Positions 33,445 to 42,051 of a stretch of DNA of 64,000 nucleotides are shown piece by piece. The DNA lies in assembly GCA_027313705.1 (NCBI GenBank), contig DAHVDE010000067.1, forward strand, positions 62,001 through 126,000, written 5' to 3'. The position numbers and the translations under genes were made by a program. Within the stretch, counting starts at the first letter, position 1. Each line of letters begins with the position of its first letter. The notes under the pieces are model-generated. The model worked only from the letters and a program-made list of their open reading frames with translations, made no database searches and was not told the origin of the DNA. The DNA is from Actinomycetota bacterium (GTDB lineage: Bacteria > Actinomycetota > Actinomycetes > Streptosporangiales > Streptosporangiaceae).

Positions 33445-35652
33445 CTAACCCTTCCAGACATAGGTCGCGCCGTGATGGTCGCCGACGGCGAGCATGCTGC
33501 CGTCGTGGCTGAAGCCGACCGCCCAGACGTTGCCGGGGCTGGGCAGTGCCTGGACGGCCTGGTCGTCGCTCAGCCGCCAGAGATAGGTGTAGCCGCTGAC
33601 GTCGCCGGTCGCGAGCAGGGTTCCGTCCGGGCTGAACGCCAGTGCCTCCACCGCGGGGCTGGCGTTGGGGTCGGCAAGCGTGGCGGTCAGGCTGCCGGTC
33701 GAGACGTTCCACAGGTAGGTGGAGCCGTTGAATGACCCGGTGGCAAGGGTGGCGCCGTCCGGGCTGAACTGCACCGCAAGCACGCCAGAGCCGGGCACTG
33801 GCAGCGAGCTGGTCTGGGTCCTTGTCGACACCTGCCACAGGTAGGCGGTTCCGTTGTAGTCACCGGTAGCCAGCGTGGTTCCTCCGGGGCTGAAGGCCAG
33901 CGTGTTGACGCCAGTGGAGGCGGGGTCGGAGAGCTCACCTGACAGCTTTCCCGAGGCGACGCTCCAGAGCCGCACATCGCCGCTGCCGTCACCGGCCGCG
34001 ACGGTGCTGCCTGCCGGGTTGAACGCGATCGACTCGACCGCGCGGCCCGATACCGGCATCAGCTGGACCGGCTGGGCGTTGCCTGCCGGGCGCCACAGGT
34101 AGACGCTTCCCGCGGAATCGCCGATCGCGAGCGTCCTGCCGTCTGGGCTGAACGCCAGCGCGAGCACAGGAACCTGGCCAGGGATGCTGACCGAACCGGA
34201 TTCCTGGCCGGTGGCTGGGTTCCAGAGGTAGACGGTGCCGTTGTTCCCCGCGGTCGCCAGCGTGCCTGAAGCGCTGAAGGCGAGCGTGCTGACCCCGGCG
34301 TTCTTGCCTGCCGGATTCAGCGTGCGAAACCTGGTGAACGAGGTGGGCTGAGGAGTGCGTGCCTGGCTGGCGCCGCTGCCAGGGTTCTGTTTCTGGCCGT
34401 TAGAGCTGATCAGAAGGCTGCCGGCCACGATGCCCGCCGCGACCACGATCGCGCCGGCGATGGCAACGGCCGAGCGCTGCCTGGCGCGGCCGGCGGCGGG
34501 CGCTGGCCGGTACTGTGCGCCTCGGCCGGTCGGCGTCAGGTAGGGGTAAGGCGCGTAGGGCGTGGCCTGAGCAGGTCCGTAGCCTGGCTGCGGCAGGTAA
34601 CCGGGTGCGTAGCCTGGCACTTGTACCTGGCCTGGCTGTACCGGTGCGGGCGGGGTCGGTGCGGGCTGTACCGGTGCGGGCTGTACCGGTGCGGGCGGCC
34701 GCCCCGCGTGGCTGGGCGGCGGCAGCACGGCCTCGGTCGGAGTGCGGGCGGCCTGGTCACCGATCGCGCTTGGTCCCGGCTCGTACTGCGGCAGCCGCAG
34801 CGCCTCGCGCAGCGCGGCAGTGAAGTCACGGCAGGTCGGGTAACGGGCGGCAGGCGATTTGGCAAGAGCACGGGCGAGCACGTCGTCGGCCTGCGAGGGA
34901 AGGTCTGGTCGCCTGGACGTCAGCGCAGGAACCTCGTCCCTGACGTGCGCCCAGATCATCGCCATCGGCTGGTCACGGGTAAATGGCGGGGTGCCTGACA
35001 GCAGTTCGTACGCCGAGCAGGCCAGTGAGTACTGGTCGGCACGGCCGTCGACGGGCTCGCCTTCTATCTGCTCGGGCGCCATGTAGTCGAGCGTCCCGAC
35101 GAAGACGCCGGTACGGGTCAGGGCGGAACCGGACATGACGTCCTTGCTGATGCCGAAGTCCGACAGGTAAATATGGTCAGGCCGGTCGCCGCCAGTGCTG
35201 ACATCCATCAGCATGTTGGCGGGCTTGACGTCCCTGTGCACCAGGTCGTGGCGGTGCGCGGAGTCGAGAGCGGAAGCCACCTGCGACAAGATCAGCGCGG
35301 CGCGTCCCCTGGGCAGCGGTCCCGACTCGTGCACGTGGCTGTGCACGTCACCGCCTGGCACATACCGCATCGCGATGAACAGCGCGTTGTCAGACTCGCC
35401 CGCCTCGAAGACCGGGATGATGTGCGGGTCGTCAACTGAAGCGGCCACCCGCGATTCCCTGATGAACCTGAGCCTGAATGCCTCGTCCTGCGCCAGTTCT
35501 GGCGCCAGTACCTTGAGCGCCACCTTCCTGCTCAGCCGTTCGTCGGTGGCGAGGTACACCACGGCCATGCCGCCCGCGCCCAGCCGGCGCTCAATCAGGT
35601 ACCCGGCTACCCGCGATCCCTGCGGCAATCCCTGAATGGGTACATCGGCCAT
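33445..35652 (-). CDS. Membrane Ser/Thr protein kinase with C-terminal WD40 propeller
   Basis: 735 residues. Kinase domain 15-285: glycine loop LGAGGMAVVYLA, Lys47 in VALKVL, HRDVKPAN (Asp141), DFG (165-167), APEQ. A Pro/Gln-rich linker with repeated APVQP follows, then one membrane helix (about 394-417), then seven WD40-type blades (440-735), each with FSPDG...LATGD...YLW. Kinase inside, propeller outside, as in other actinobacterial PknD-like sensors. The second ATG (35652) fits GGGGAGG better than the ATG at 35655. It is the last member of the minus-strand TIR-CHAT set, 69 nt after the WD40 gene. Confidence 0.92.
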   Translation of the reverse strand: MADVPIQGLPQGSRVAGYLIERRLGAGGMAVVYLATDERLSRKVALKVLAPELAQDEAFRLRFIRESRVAASVDDPHIIPVFEAGESDNALFIAMRYVPGGDVHSHVHESGPLPRGRAALILSQVASALDSAHRHDLVHRDVKPANMLMDVSTGGDRPDHIYLSDFGISKDVMSGSALTRTGVFVGTLDYMAPEQIEGEPVDGRADQYSLACSAYELLSGTPPFTRDQPMAMIWAHVRDEVPALTSRRPDLPSQADDVLARALAKSPAARYPTCRDFTAALREALRLPQYEPGPSAIGDQAARTPTEAVLPPPSHAGRPPAPVQPAPVQPAPTPPAPVQPGQVQVPGYAPGYLPQPGYGPAQATPYAPYPYLTPTGRGAQYRPAPAAGRARQRSAVAIAGAIVVAAGIVAGSLLISSNGQKQNPGSGASQARTPQPTSFTRFRTLNPAGKNAGVSTLAFSASGTLATAGNNGTVYLWNPATGQESGSVSIPGQVPVLALAFSPDGRTLAIGDSAGSVYLWRPAGNAQPVQLMPVSGRAVESIAFNPAGSTVAAGDGSGDVRLWSVASGKLSGELSDPASTGVNTLAFSPGGTTLATGDYNGTAYLWQVSTRTQTSSLPVPGSGVLAVQFSPDGATLATGSFNGSTYLWNVSTGSLTATLADPNASPAVEALAFSPDGTLLATGDVSGYTYLWRLSDDQAVQALPSPGNVWAVGFSHDGSMLAVGDHHGATYVWKG

Positions 35653-35721
35653 CATTGCCTCCCCAACAAGAAACCGACGCCTGACCGACCATACCGCCTC
35701 AATAGCCAGGCGGAGGTTTGG

Positions 35722-36990
35722 TCAGGCAGACCACAGATGAGCCGCTTTACCGGCCCGCGTCGCCAGTTGAACGCTGTCGGGGCTGAAGGTCGCAGAGGTG
35801 ACAGCGGAGTTGTGCGGAATCCTCGCGAGCAGCTTGCCGGTCGCTGCTTCCCAGAGCTGAGCGATCTTGTCCGCGCCTGCCGTAACGAGTTGCCTGCCGT
35901 CGGGGCTGAAGCGCGCTACTTGCGAATAGCCGTGCTGCGTCCTGACGAGCTCTTGTCCGCTGGCCGTGTCCCAGAGCCTGATCGTCCCGACCGAGTTGAC
36001 CGTCACCAGGCGAGTGCCGGTCGCGTCGAACGCGATCGATGTCAGGTGCTGGTCGTCTTGCGCACGGAGTGTTTCCTTGCCGCTTGCGATCTGCCATACC
36101 CTGGCCATGTTTCCGCTTACGGTGGCGAGATATTCACTGTCCGGGCTGTAGGCCAGCGCGGTGACCGTACGGGCGTGCGGCAGCAGGCCGACCGGCGCGG
36201 CGCTGTAGAGGTCCCACAGCCTGACCGTCCGGTCGGAACTGGCGGTTGCCAGTACCCCGCTGTCAGGGGCGAACGAGATGGTCCAGCGCTCCATGCGCTC
36301 GAGCCAGGGCGCGAGCTGGCCGCTGACGGAGTCCCACATCCTGGTCACGCCGTCCACGCTGTAAGTGACCAGGCGGGAACTGTCCGGACTGAACGCCGTC
36401 ACGGACACGTCTTCGTCGTGCCTGATCGGCGCGACGCGCTGCCCGGTCGCGACGTCCCAGAGCGTCGCGGCGTTAGAGTACTGGCAAAGGGCGATGAGTC
36501 GTTTGCTGTTCTTGCTGAAGCCCACCGCGGCGACAAGCCGGTCGTGTGAGAGCCGGGCCATTTCCTGGCCATCGGGACTCCAGAGCCTGGCGATCTTCTC
36601 GTCGCTTACCGTCGCGATCCTTGACCCGTCTTCGCTGAAGCGTGCCGAGGTGACCGACGCGAAGTGCTCAAGTCGCGAGATCTCGCCGCCCATGATGGCG
36701 TCCCACAAGATGGCAGAGCGGTTGCCCGCGATTGCCGCCGGGCGAAGCCTGGACACCAGTCTGGTGCCGTCAGGGCTCAGGGAAATACCTGCTACTGCTC
36801 GCTCGTGCCGCAGTCCGGCGATCTCGTTGCCCATACCGTCCCACAGCCGTACCTTCGCGTCAGAGTTAGCCGTCAGGACGCGGTCGTCGGCCAGGCTGAA
36901 GACCAGGTCGGTCGTTTCAGGTGCACGATGAAGCTGGCCAATCGGCGCACCCGGAGCGAGTCCTGGCAGGCGCTGCCTGTGCACGGGCAC
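35722..36990 (-). CDS. WD40-repeat protein (start uncertain, possible frameshift at the 5' end)
   Basis: 422 residues made of about nine WD40 blades with recurrent FSPDS.RLVT / VRLWD patterns and no other domain, so a soluble propeller scaffold. GTG 36990 is the only start in frame but has a poor ribosome site and opens in the middle of a Pro/Gly-rich segment. An excellent site (AAGGAAGGAAG) with ATG 37120 lies upstream in another frame, 22 nt after the TIR-CHAT stop; that frame stops after 67 codons and overlaps the WD40 frame. Either a +1 shift or sequence error joins them. Propellers of this kind often recognise the trigger in conflict systems. Confidence 0.76.
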   Translation of the reverse strand: MPVHRQRLPGLAPGAPIGQLHRAPETTDLVFSLADDRVLTANSDAKVRLWDGMGNEIAGLRHERAVAGISLSPDGTRLVSRLRPAAIAGNRSAILWDAIMGGEISRLEHFASVTSARFSEDGSRIATVSDEKIARLWSPDGQEMARLSHDRLVAAVGFSKNSKRLIALCQYSNAATLWDVATGQRVAPIRHDEDVSVTAFSPDSSRLVTYSVDGVTRMWDSVSGQLAPWLERMERWTISFAPDSGVLATASSDRTVRLWDLYSAAPVGLLPHARTVTALAYSPDSEYLATVSGNMARVWQIASGKETLRAQDDQHLTSIAFDATGTRLVTVNSVGTIRLWDTASGQELVRTQHGYSQVARFSPDGRQLVTAGADKIAQLWEAATGKLLARIPHNSAVTSATFSPDSVQLATRAGKAAHLWSA

Positions 36991-37142
36991 TGGTTCTTTG
37001 CCGGGTACCGAGCCGCCCGCAGGCTGGCCGGGCCGCGGCGCCCGATCCTGGCGGGGAACCTCGACCCGGCCGAAGCACGGCGGCTACCTCGTGCGGGTCG
37101 CCTAGCGGCGCTGACGTCATTGTCTTCCTTCCTTAGGGATGA

Positions 37143-38759
37143 TCAGGCGGCGAAATCGAATAGCCGGGTCTGGCCGCCGCGCAGGCAGAGCACGGGAATG
37201 ACCCATTCGAGAACGTAGCCGCCGGTGCCGAGGATGCCGATCCGGCCGCTTGACATGGCCTGGTCCAGGTCGGCGCCGCGGGCGATTGCGCCATAAAAGC
37301 CGCCGGCGAAGGCGATGGCCGCCTGGTCGCTGATCTTGACCTGCATGGCCGCCACCGCGCTGACGCCGCCCGCGATCAGTTTCGTGGCGGTGCTGGCAAA
37401 GAGCCCGTCTGCCGCACCTTCGCAGGAGTTGAGTACGACCAGCCTCGGCATGGAGCCGGCCACGCGGAGCAGGTCGGTGAAGCGGCTCGCCGCTACCTGA
37501 TGCGGCCGCCCGCCGGCCCGGGCGAGCACGATTCCGCTTTCCCCGCCGATGGCCTCGCCCTGGCCAGGGGAAGCGCCATGGCCGACGAAATGGATAACGT
37601 GCCATTGGCCGCCGAGCAAGGCATTCTGCAAGGAACTCCAGGTCGCGTCGGGCACCCACTCGATTTCGGCTAGTCCGTCCCGCACCGGTCCTGCCAGCGC
37701 CCTGGCAAGCAGGCCACGCTCGCGGTCCACGCTGACCGGCGGCAGGCCGTGCGGCGAGGAGGTGACGCCGAGGATGCGAAGCGGCGGCCGGACCGCGAGC
37801 GGCGCCGGCGCCGCGGGGACACTGACGCTCCTGGCGAGATGATCGTGCCTGGCCACGTAGGTGTCCCTGGTCTCGTCGTACATGGCTTCCCACGGCAGCC
37901 TGGCCAGGTCAGCGGTCTCGGCCCGCAGCAAGATTCGCAGCGGGCGGTTCCGCTGCGCCGCGATGGCGAGATTGGCGCGATACATGCCTGACACTGGTTC
38001 GGTGCCAAGCAGGGCGGCGAATAGCTGCTGGCCGATCGCGCGAACGGCACGCCCGGTTTCCTGCGCCCGGCGGGCGGATCTTCTCTCCTGGTCGGAGAGT
38101 ATCTCGCCAAGGGCCTGCCAGCGGGCCGCGATGTCATCAGGGTCGAGCAGGGCGACTGAGGAACCTTCACCGGCTTGCGAGCGGACGACGGTTGCCCTGT
38201 ACCTGCCCGCCTCGCGGGCGGGCTCGATTGCCAGTTCAATGGTGACCGGTTCGCCGCAGGCCGCTAGCCGAGCTGGCCGGGCGGGCGTTCCGCCCGAGGG
38301 CTCGCCGAGAACCGCCCTGATCCTGGTAATCAGCCGGGCTGCGCCCGCTTCGAAGCGCTCGCCGGACAGGTCGGCGGGCGTGAGCGAGCCAAGTGTGCGC
38401 CCGCCGCCAAGCTCCCACTCAGGGATCGTGCAATCGTCGAAACGGACCGGCATGAGCCAGGCATCTTCTGGCCGGCGAAGCCGCAGTTGATCTATCGCAA
38501 GCACAAGTTGCTCGTTCTGCAGGCTCCTGCTCTTCCCCAGGCTGTGCCAGGAAAAGCACGCGATGAAAACGAGGGCGTCATTCGCGATGGCCTGCCTTAT
38601 CCGCAGCCGCCAGTCCTCGCCAGGCCAGAGGTCGTCCGTATCACGCCAAACCAGAATATTTGCGCTTTCGAGTATTTGCTGCAACCGGTCGACCAGAAGG
38701 GAATCGTCGTGGTCATAGCTGAGGAAGACATGCCCGCGCGCTTCAGCCGATTGCCTCAT
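37143..38759 (-). CDS. TIR-CHAT fusion, predicted NADase plus caspase-like protease
   Basis: 538 residues. The TIR domain (about 8-150) begins HVFLSYDHDDSLLVDRL, continues VWRDTDDLWPGEDW, and has a candidate catalytic Glu83 in SLQNEQLVLAID; TIR domains cleave NAD or make cyclic ADP-ribose signals. A middle helical part follows. The C-terminal CHAT domain (about 325-535) has the caspase-like dyad His394 in HFVGHGAS and Cys446 in VVLNSCEGA. Start ATG 38759 overlaps the upstream SLOG gene by 17 nt, so expression is coupled. TIR and CHAT domains are known effectors of bacterial immunity and cell death; which activity operates here is inference. Confidence 0.9.
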   Translation of the reverse strand: MRQSAEARGHVFLSYDHDDSLLVDRLQQILESANILVWRDTDDLWPGEDWRLRIRQAIANDALVFIACFSWHSLGKSRSLQNEQLVLAIDQLRLRRPEDAWLMPVRFDDCTIPEWELGGGRTLGSLTPADLSGERFEAGAARLITRIRAVLGEPSGGTPARPARLAACGEPVTIELAIEPAREAGRYRATVVRSQAGEGSSVALLDPDDIAARWQALGEILSDQERRSARRAQETGRAVRAIGQQLFAALLGTEPVSGMYRANLAIAAQRNRPLRILLRAETADLARLPWEAMYDETRDTYVARHDHLARSVSVPAAPAPLAVRPPLRILGVTSSPHGLPPVSVDRERGLLARALAGPVRDGLAEIEWVPDATWSSLQNALLGGQWHVIHFVGHGASPGQGEAIGGESGIVLARAGGRPHQVAASRFTDLLRVAGSMPRLVVLNSCEGAADGLFASTATKLIAGGVSAVAAMQVKISDQAAIAFAGGFYGAIARGADLDQAMSSGRIGILGTGGYVLEWVIPVLCLRGGQTRLFDFAA

Positions 38760-39264
38760 GAGCAGAGCCTATGAGATCAAGCGGCGGTCTTAAGTGCCAT
38801 ACTTCGGGCGGCAGAGCCTGATTGACCGCCTCTTCCGGTGAATGTGCCGTGCTCTCAAGCCGGCCCTCGATAGACCAGCCGGCCAGGATTGCCACTGGCT
38901 TGCCTGTCCGTTTCGCGAAAGCTATCTCGCTCATGGTGCCCCAGCTCCCGCCGATCGCGATCACCGCGTCGCAAGCCCGTACCACCAGGCCATTGCGCAA
39001 TTCGCCGATCCCGGTCGGCAGCGCGATGGTCAGGTAAGGGTTGCCAGCGCCGCGGTCATCTCCCGGCAGCAGCCCGACGGTAAGGCCGCCTCGTCCGGCC
39101 GCCCCCTCGCAGGCCGCCGCCATGACTCCGCCGAGCCCGCCGCATACCAGGACCGCGCCGCGTTCGGCCAGCAGGCGCCCTACCTGCCGCGCGAGGCGTG
39201 ACAGGCCGGCCGGTGCGCCGTCGCCTGGCCCGATGACCGCGACGTATCCGCTCCGCGATGTCAT
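38743..39264 (-). CDS. SLOG/LOG-family nucleotide-binding protein (TIGR00725-like)
   Basis: 173-residue Rossmann-like protein. VAVIGPGDG starts the fold, LVCGGLGGVMAAACEGA is the first nucleotide-binding loop, and IAIGGSWGTMSEIAFA matches the PGGxGTxxE motif of LOG phosphoribohydrolases with Pro replaced. SLOG domains bind NAD- or nucleotide-derived messengers and are repeatedly linked to TIR enzymes in bacterial defence loci; other members hydrolyse nucleoside monophosphates. ATG 39264 has GAGAGG upstream. First gene of the minus-strand set and overlapping the TIR-CHAT gene. Confidence 0.88.
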   Translation of the reverse strand: MTSRSGYVAVIGPGDGAPAGLSRLARQVGRLLAERGAVLVCGGLGGVMAAACEGAAGRGGLTVGLLPGDDRGAGNPYLTIALPTGIGELRNGLVVRACDAVIAIGGSWGTMSEIAFAKRTGKPVAILAGWSIEGRLESTAHSPEEAVNQALPPEVWHLRPPLDLIGSAHEAIG

Positions 39265-39371
39265 GACGTCCTCTCAGTTTCCCGCTGCCGGGAATCTCGC
39301 GGCTCATTGAAGGTTGCACGGCAGCGTACGATCAAAGACGACACTACGTGTTCGGGCTGGAGGCTGGACCG

Positions 39372-39551
39372 ATGATCAGGGTGAAAACAGGTCCGAGACT
39401 GGGACTGGGCCCGCTGCAGTTGCTCGGCGGCGGCCTGCTGCTGATGCACCTCGACCGGGCCGTCAGGCACCAGCGGACGTGCGAGAGGTGCGAGGGGCGC
39501 GACTTCATGGCGATCACCATGGACGTCGGGCACCTGTGGGGTAACGCCTAG
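39372..39551 (+). CDS. Small protein of unknown function with CxxC
   Basis: 59 residues starting MIRVKTGPRLGLG, with a short hydrophobic stretch (LLGGGLLLMHL) and a CERC motif. Start ATG 39372 has GGAGG about 9 nt upstream; GTG 39348 is an alternative. A TACGAT at 39327-39332 may be a -10. It is divergent from the SLOG/TIR-CHAT operon and may share its promoter region. No family recognised. Confidence 0.45.
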   Translation: MIRVKTGPRLGLGPLQLLGGGLLLMHLDRAVRHQRTCERCEGRDFMAITMDVGHLWGNA

Positions 39552-39636
39552 CACCCGCCCGGCCCGAACTTAGCGGGTCAGGCTTGACCGGCCGCGCGCC
39601 CGGCGGCTGGCGCTGCCGGTCAAGTAAACCCGGCTG

Positions 39637-40485
39637 CTACCCGAGGACCGCGACCTTGTAGTCGTAGTACTTGGCTAGGTAGTTCAGCGTCGAGGCATGC
39701 AGCAGGTAGTCGCCGTCCAGGGCGAACTGCGTGCTCCAGGAGTTCCTGACCTTGATGACGGTGTTGTTGAGCTCGACGGTGCCATCGCTGGTCTGGGCGA
39801 CTTGGACGATGCCGCGCTGCAGGGTCTCGTGTCCGCCCGCCACCCCTGACCCGATAGCGGCGTGGAGCGCAGCCAGGCTTCCGTCGCCGTCGACGAAGCC
39901 GTTGCTGTCCGGGTTCATCCAGGAGTTGAACCAGGGACCGCCCTGCATGACCGTGCCGGTCTGAAGCAGCGACAGGCACGCGACCACGTTTGGCGCTGAC
40001 TGGTAGCTCGCGGCGAAGCCGAGGTGGATGAGTTCCTGGCAGACGTACAGGCCGCTCGACCCGCAGTCGGTCGGCGGCCATTCCTGGGCCGGATCACCGG
40101 TCTGGTCGGTGACCAGATGGTAGAGGACGATCGCGAACTCCTCGTCGGTCATCGCGTTCGTGGCCGACACGCTGACCTGCCCGGACTGTGCGGCGAGAGT
40201 CAGGCCGGAGATGTCCTTGCCGGCCGCGGCCCAGCGCTCGGCGATGTGCGCGGTGCCCGCGTTGCAGGTGCAAGAGCCGAGCGCGTCCGCGTTCTGCGCC
40301 CCGGCGACGAGCTGGGTCACGTTGATGCCCTGAGCATGCAGGTCTTCCTGGTCGAGGACCGGGATGGGGATGTCATGCACGACTTCCTTGAGCGCCGATC
40401 CGTCGTGGAACGCCAGCAGATCGAACCGCAGCGGTTCCGCTACGGCTATCTGACCGAATTTGGTCCTGGTCGGACCCTCATACAT
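39637..40485 (-). CDS. Papain-like (C1-type) cysteine peptidase homologue
   Basis: 282 residues without a signal peptide. The triad is readable: Cys72 in DALGSCTCNAGTA (family LGSCTxNA), His219 in GVAGGHETL, Asn248 in VRNSWSTQFALDGDYL (family NSWG...GY). The N-terminal HDIPIPVLDQEDLH resembles a short propeptide. ATG 40485 has GGAGG 5 nt upstream; the longer frame contains no domain. It lies just upstream of a small gene and the TIR-CHAT set but on its own transcript. Could act on proteins or be a toxin-like effector. Confidence 0.77.
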   Translation of the reverse strand: MYEGPTRTKFGQIAVAEPLRFDLLAFHDGSALKEVVHDIPIPVLDQEDLHAQGINVTQLVAGAQNADALGSCTCNAGTAHIAERWAAAGKDISGLTLAAQSGQVSVSATNAMTDEEFAIVLYHLVTDQTGDPAQEWPPTDCGSSGLYVCQELIHLGFAASYQSAPNVVACLSLLQTGTVMQGGPWFNSWMNPDSNGFVDGDGSLAALHAAIGSGVAGGHETLQRGIVQVAQTSDGTVELNNTVIKVRNSWSTQFALDGDYLLHASTLNYLAKYYDYKVAVLG

Positions 40486-40594
40486 AGCGCCTCCATTCAG
40501 GTTCTTTCGTTTTAGGGTAATGGTGAAATTGCTCGACGAGCCTATAGCTTCGGCCGGGGTGCTGCCAGTGGCCCGGCAGTAAGACACTTGGTCG

Positions 40595-40864
40595 GTGAGG
40601 TTCGCTATTTCGGTACGGCCAGGGGCGGTACATGCCGGTGTCGGTGGTGAGCGCGCGGGCGCGCTGATAGTGCGGGTCAATGAGCGGGCGGAAGGAGGCC
40701 GGGCGACGGAGGCCGCGCTCGCGGCGGTAGCTGCAGCGTTCGGTGTGCGGCGCGGCGATGTGACCCTGGTGACCGGCAAGACCAGCCGCACTAAGGTGGT
40801 CGAGGTCGCCGGGGGTGACCAGGGGCTGCTCGATCGCCTGCTCGCGGCGGCCGATTCGCGGTAG
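40595..40864 (+). CDS. DUF167 (YggU-family) protein
   Basis: 89-residue small alpha/beta protein; VRPGAVHAGVGG, VNERAEGGRATEA and GDVTLVTGKTSRTKVVEV match the DUF167/YggU family, which is widespread and of unknown function. GTG 40595 start. Divergent from the papain-like gene with 109 nt between; convergent with the next gene. Confidence 0.86.
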   Translation: MRFAISVRPGAVHAGVGGERAGALIVRVNERAEGGRATEAALAAVAAAFGVRRGDVTLVTGKTSRTKVVEVAGGDQGLLDRLLAAADSR

Positions 40865-40901
40865 CAGGGGCGCGGGCCGGCGGGCAGCGGGTCCGCTCGC
40901 C

Positions 40902-41870
40902 TTACGGCTGCCACTGGATGCCGTAGCCCAGGTACATCACCAGGTCGCTGAATTGCGCGTGCACCTCGCCGGCCGCGTCAGGGACGAGCAGGTCGCCGGT
41001 CTTCCTCGGCTGTTCGTACATCCTGACCGTCTCGCCAGCCAGCCGCCTTACCCACTGCGGCGGACGATCGGGGTGAAAACGGATCTTCAGGTCAAGCGTG
41101 TCGCACCGGTATTCCGGAGTCAGCAGGTAACGCGAACTCATCGGCTTGTCGTCGGCGACGCGGGCGATCAGCGCGTATTCGTGCTCCTGTCCGGCCTGCA
41201 GCGGTGCGGGCAGTTGCACGATGTACTGGTACCGGTTACCGAACGGCTGCTCCCGCCTGACCAGCCGGCCGCCGTGCAGCACCTCGGCGGAAAGCGCAGG
41301 CCCGGTTCCCCCGTTGTTGCTCGGGACGTCGACCCAGGCCATGACCTCGCGCAGGTCGTCGCGGGTAGCCACGATCCTGCGGTGCTGTATCGACTCTGGC
41401 ACCGGCGTGTCGAGGCGAAGCAGCGCGCGGACCTCGGCCAGGTACCAGCCCTGCGGTCCGGCCAGGATCTGGCTGCGGCGGCGCTGCAATTCGCCTGCGA
41501 TCTGCTCGGCCAACAGGCGTTCGGCTTCCCTGACCCTGCGCTTGCCGGTGCGGAACTCCCTGCCGAGCTGCTCTGACAGCCACTGGACCCGCTGGTCGAG
41601 GTGCGGCATCTCCTTGGCCTGACCGGACAGCGCGAGGCTGGCCGTCACGGCGAGGCGCAAGTCGGCGGGCAACTGGGCCGCGCAGCCGTTGAGCTGAACC
41701 TTGAGCGCCTCCCGCAAGTTCGCCGGCTCCGCGTCGGCCAGCTCGAGCAGGTGCTTGCCGACACGCTGGCGCAGGTCGCTGGACTGAATGGCGCGACCCT
41801 TGTGCAGCGACTGAAGTTCAGCCTCGATCAGCTCGATCAGGCTCTCGGTTTCTGATTGGTTTGCTGTCAT
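40902..41870 (-). CDS. Conserved unknown protein with helical N-terminus and beta-rich C-terminus
   Basis: 322 residues, no signal peptide. Residues 1-130 are acidic and helical, probably coiled (SLIELIEAELQSLHKG, VREAERLLAEQIAGEL). Residues 140-320 look beta-rich with Trp/Tyr-rich stretches and end YLGYGIQWQP. No known domain recognised. It neighbours the effector-like genes and may belong to the same accessory block. ATG start at 41870 with a weak ribosome site. Confidence 0.66.
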   Translation of the reverse strand: MTANQSETESLIELIEAELQSLHKGRAIQSSDLRQRVGKHLLELADAEPANLREALKVQLNGCAAQLPADLRLAVTASLALSGQAKEMPHLDQRVQWLSEQLGREFRTGKRRVREAERLLAEQIAGELQRRRSQILAGPQGWYLAEVRALLRLDTPVPESIQHRRIVATRDDLREVMAWVDVPSNNGGTGPALSAEVLHGGRLVRREQPFGNRYQYIVQLPAPLQAGQEHEYALIARVADDKPMSSRYLLTPEYRCDTLDLKIRFHPDRPPQWVRRLAGETVRMYEQPRKTGDLLVPDAAGEVHAQFSDLVMYLGYGIQWQP

Positions 41871-41991
41871 TTACTTGGCACTTCTCGCGCTAGCTGCCAC
41901 ATTCCCGGCTAGCTGTCGCCTTGCCCGTCTTGTTCAGCGATGCAGAAACGGACAGGATCGGGTTAAGGCCGGCGAACAGAGAAGGGACGGC

Positions 41992-42051
41992 ATGGGCTTG
42001 TTGGATCTTTTCGATACTAACCGGATCAGCCCGGCTGCGGGGAGGCCATGA
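41992..42051 (+). CDS. 19-residue ORF translationally coupled to the next gene
   Basis: ATG 41992 has GAAGGGA about 4 nt upstream and encodes MGLLDLFDTNRISPAAGRP; its stop TGA overlaps the next ATG as ATGA at 42048-42051. The fit of ribosome site, size and overlap suggests a real translated leader or peptide ahead of the 203-residue protein and a PLP enzyme. A precursor peptide is possible but no known class fits. Confidence 0.42.
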   Translation: MGLLDLFDTNRISPAAGRP

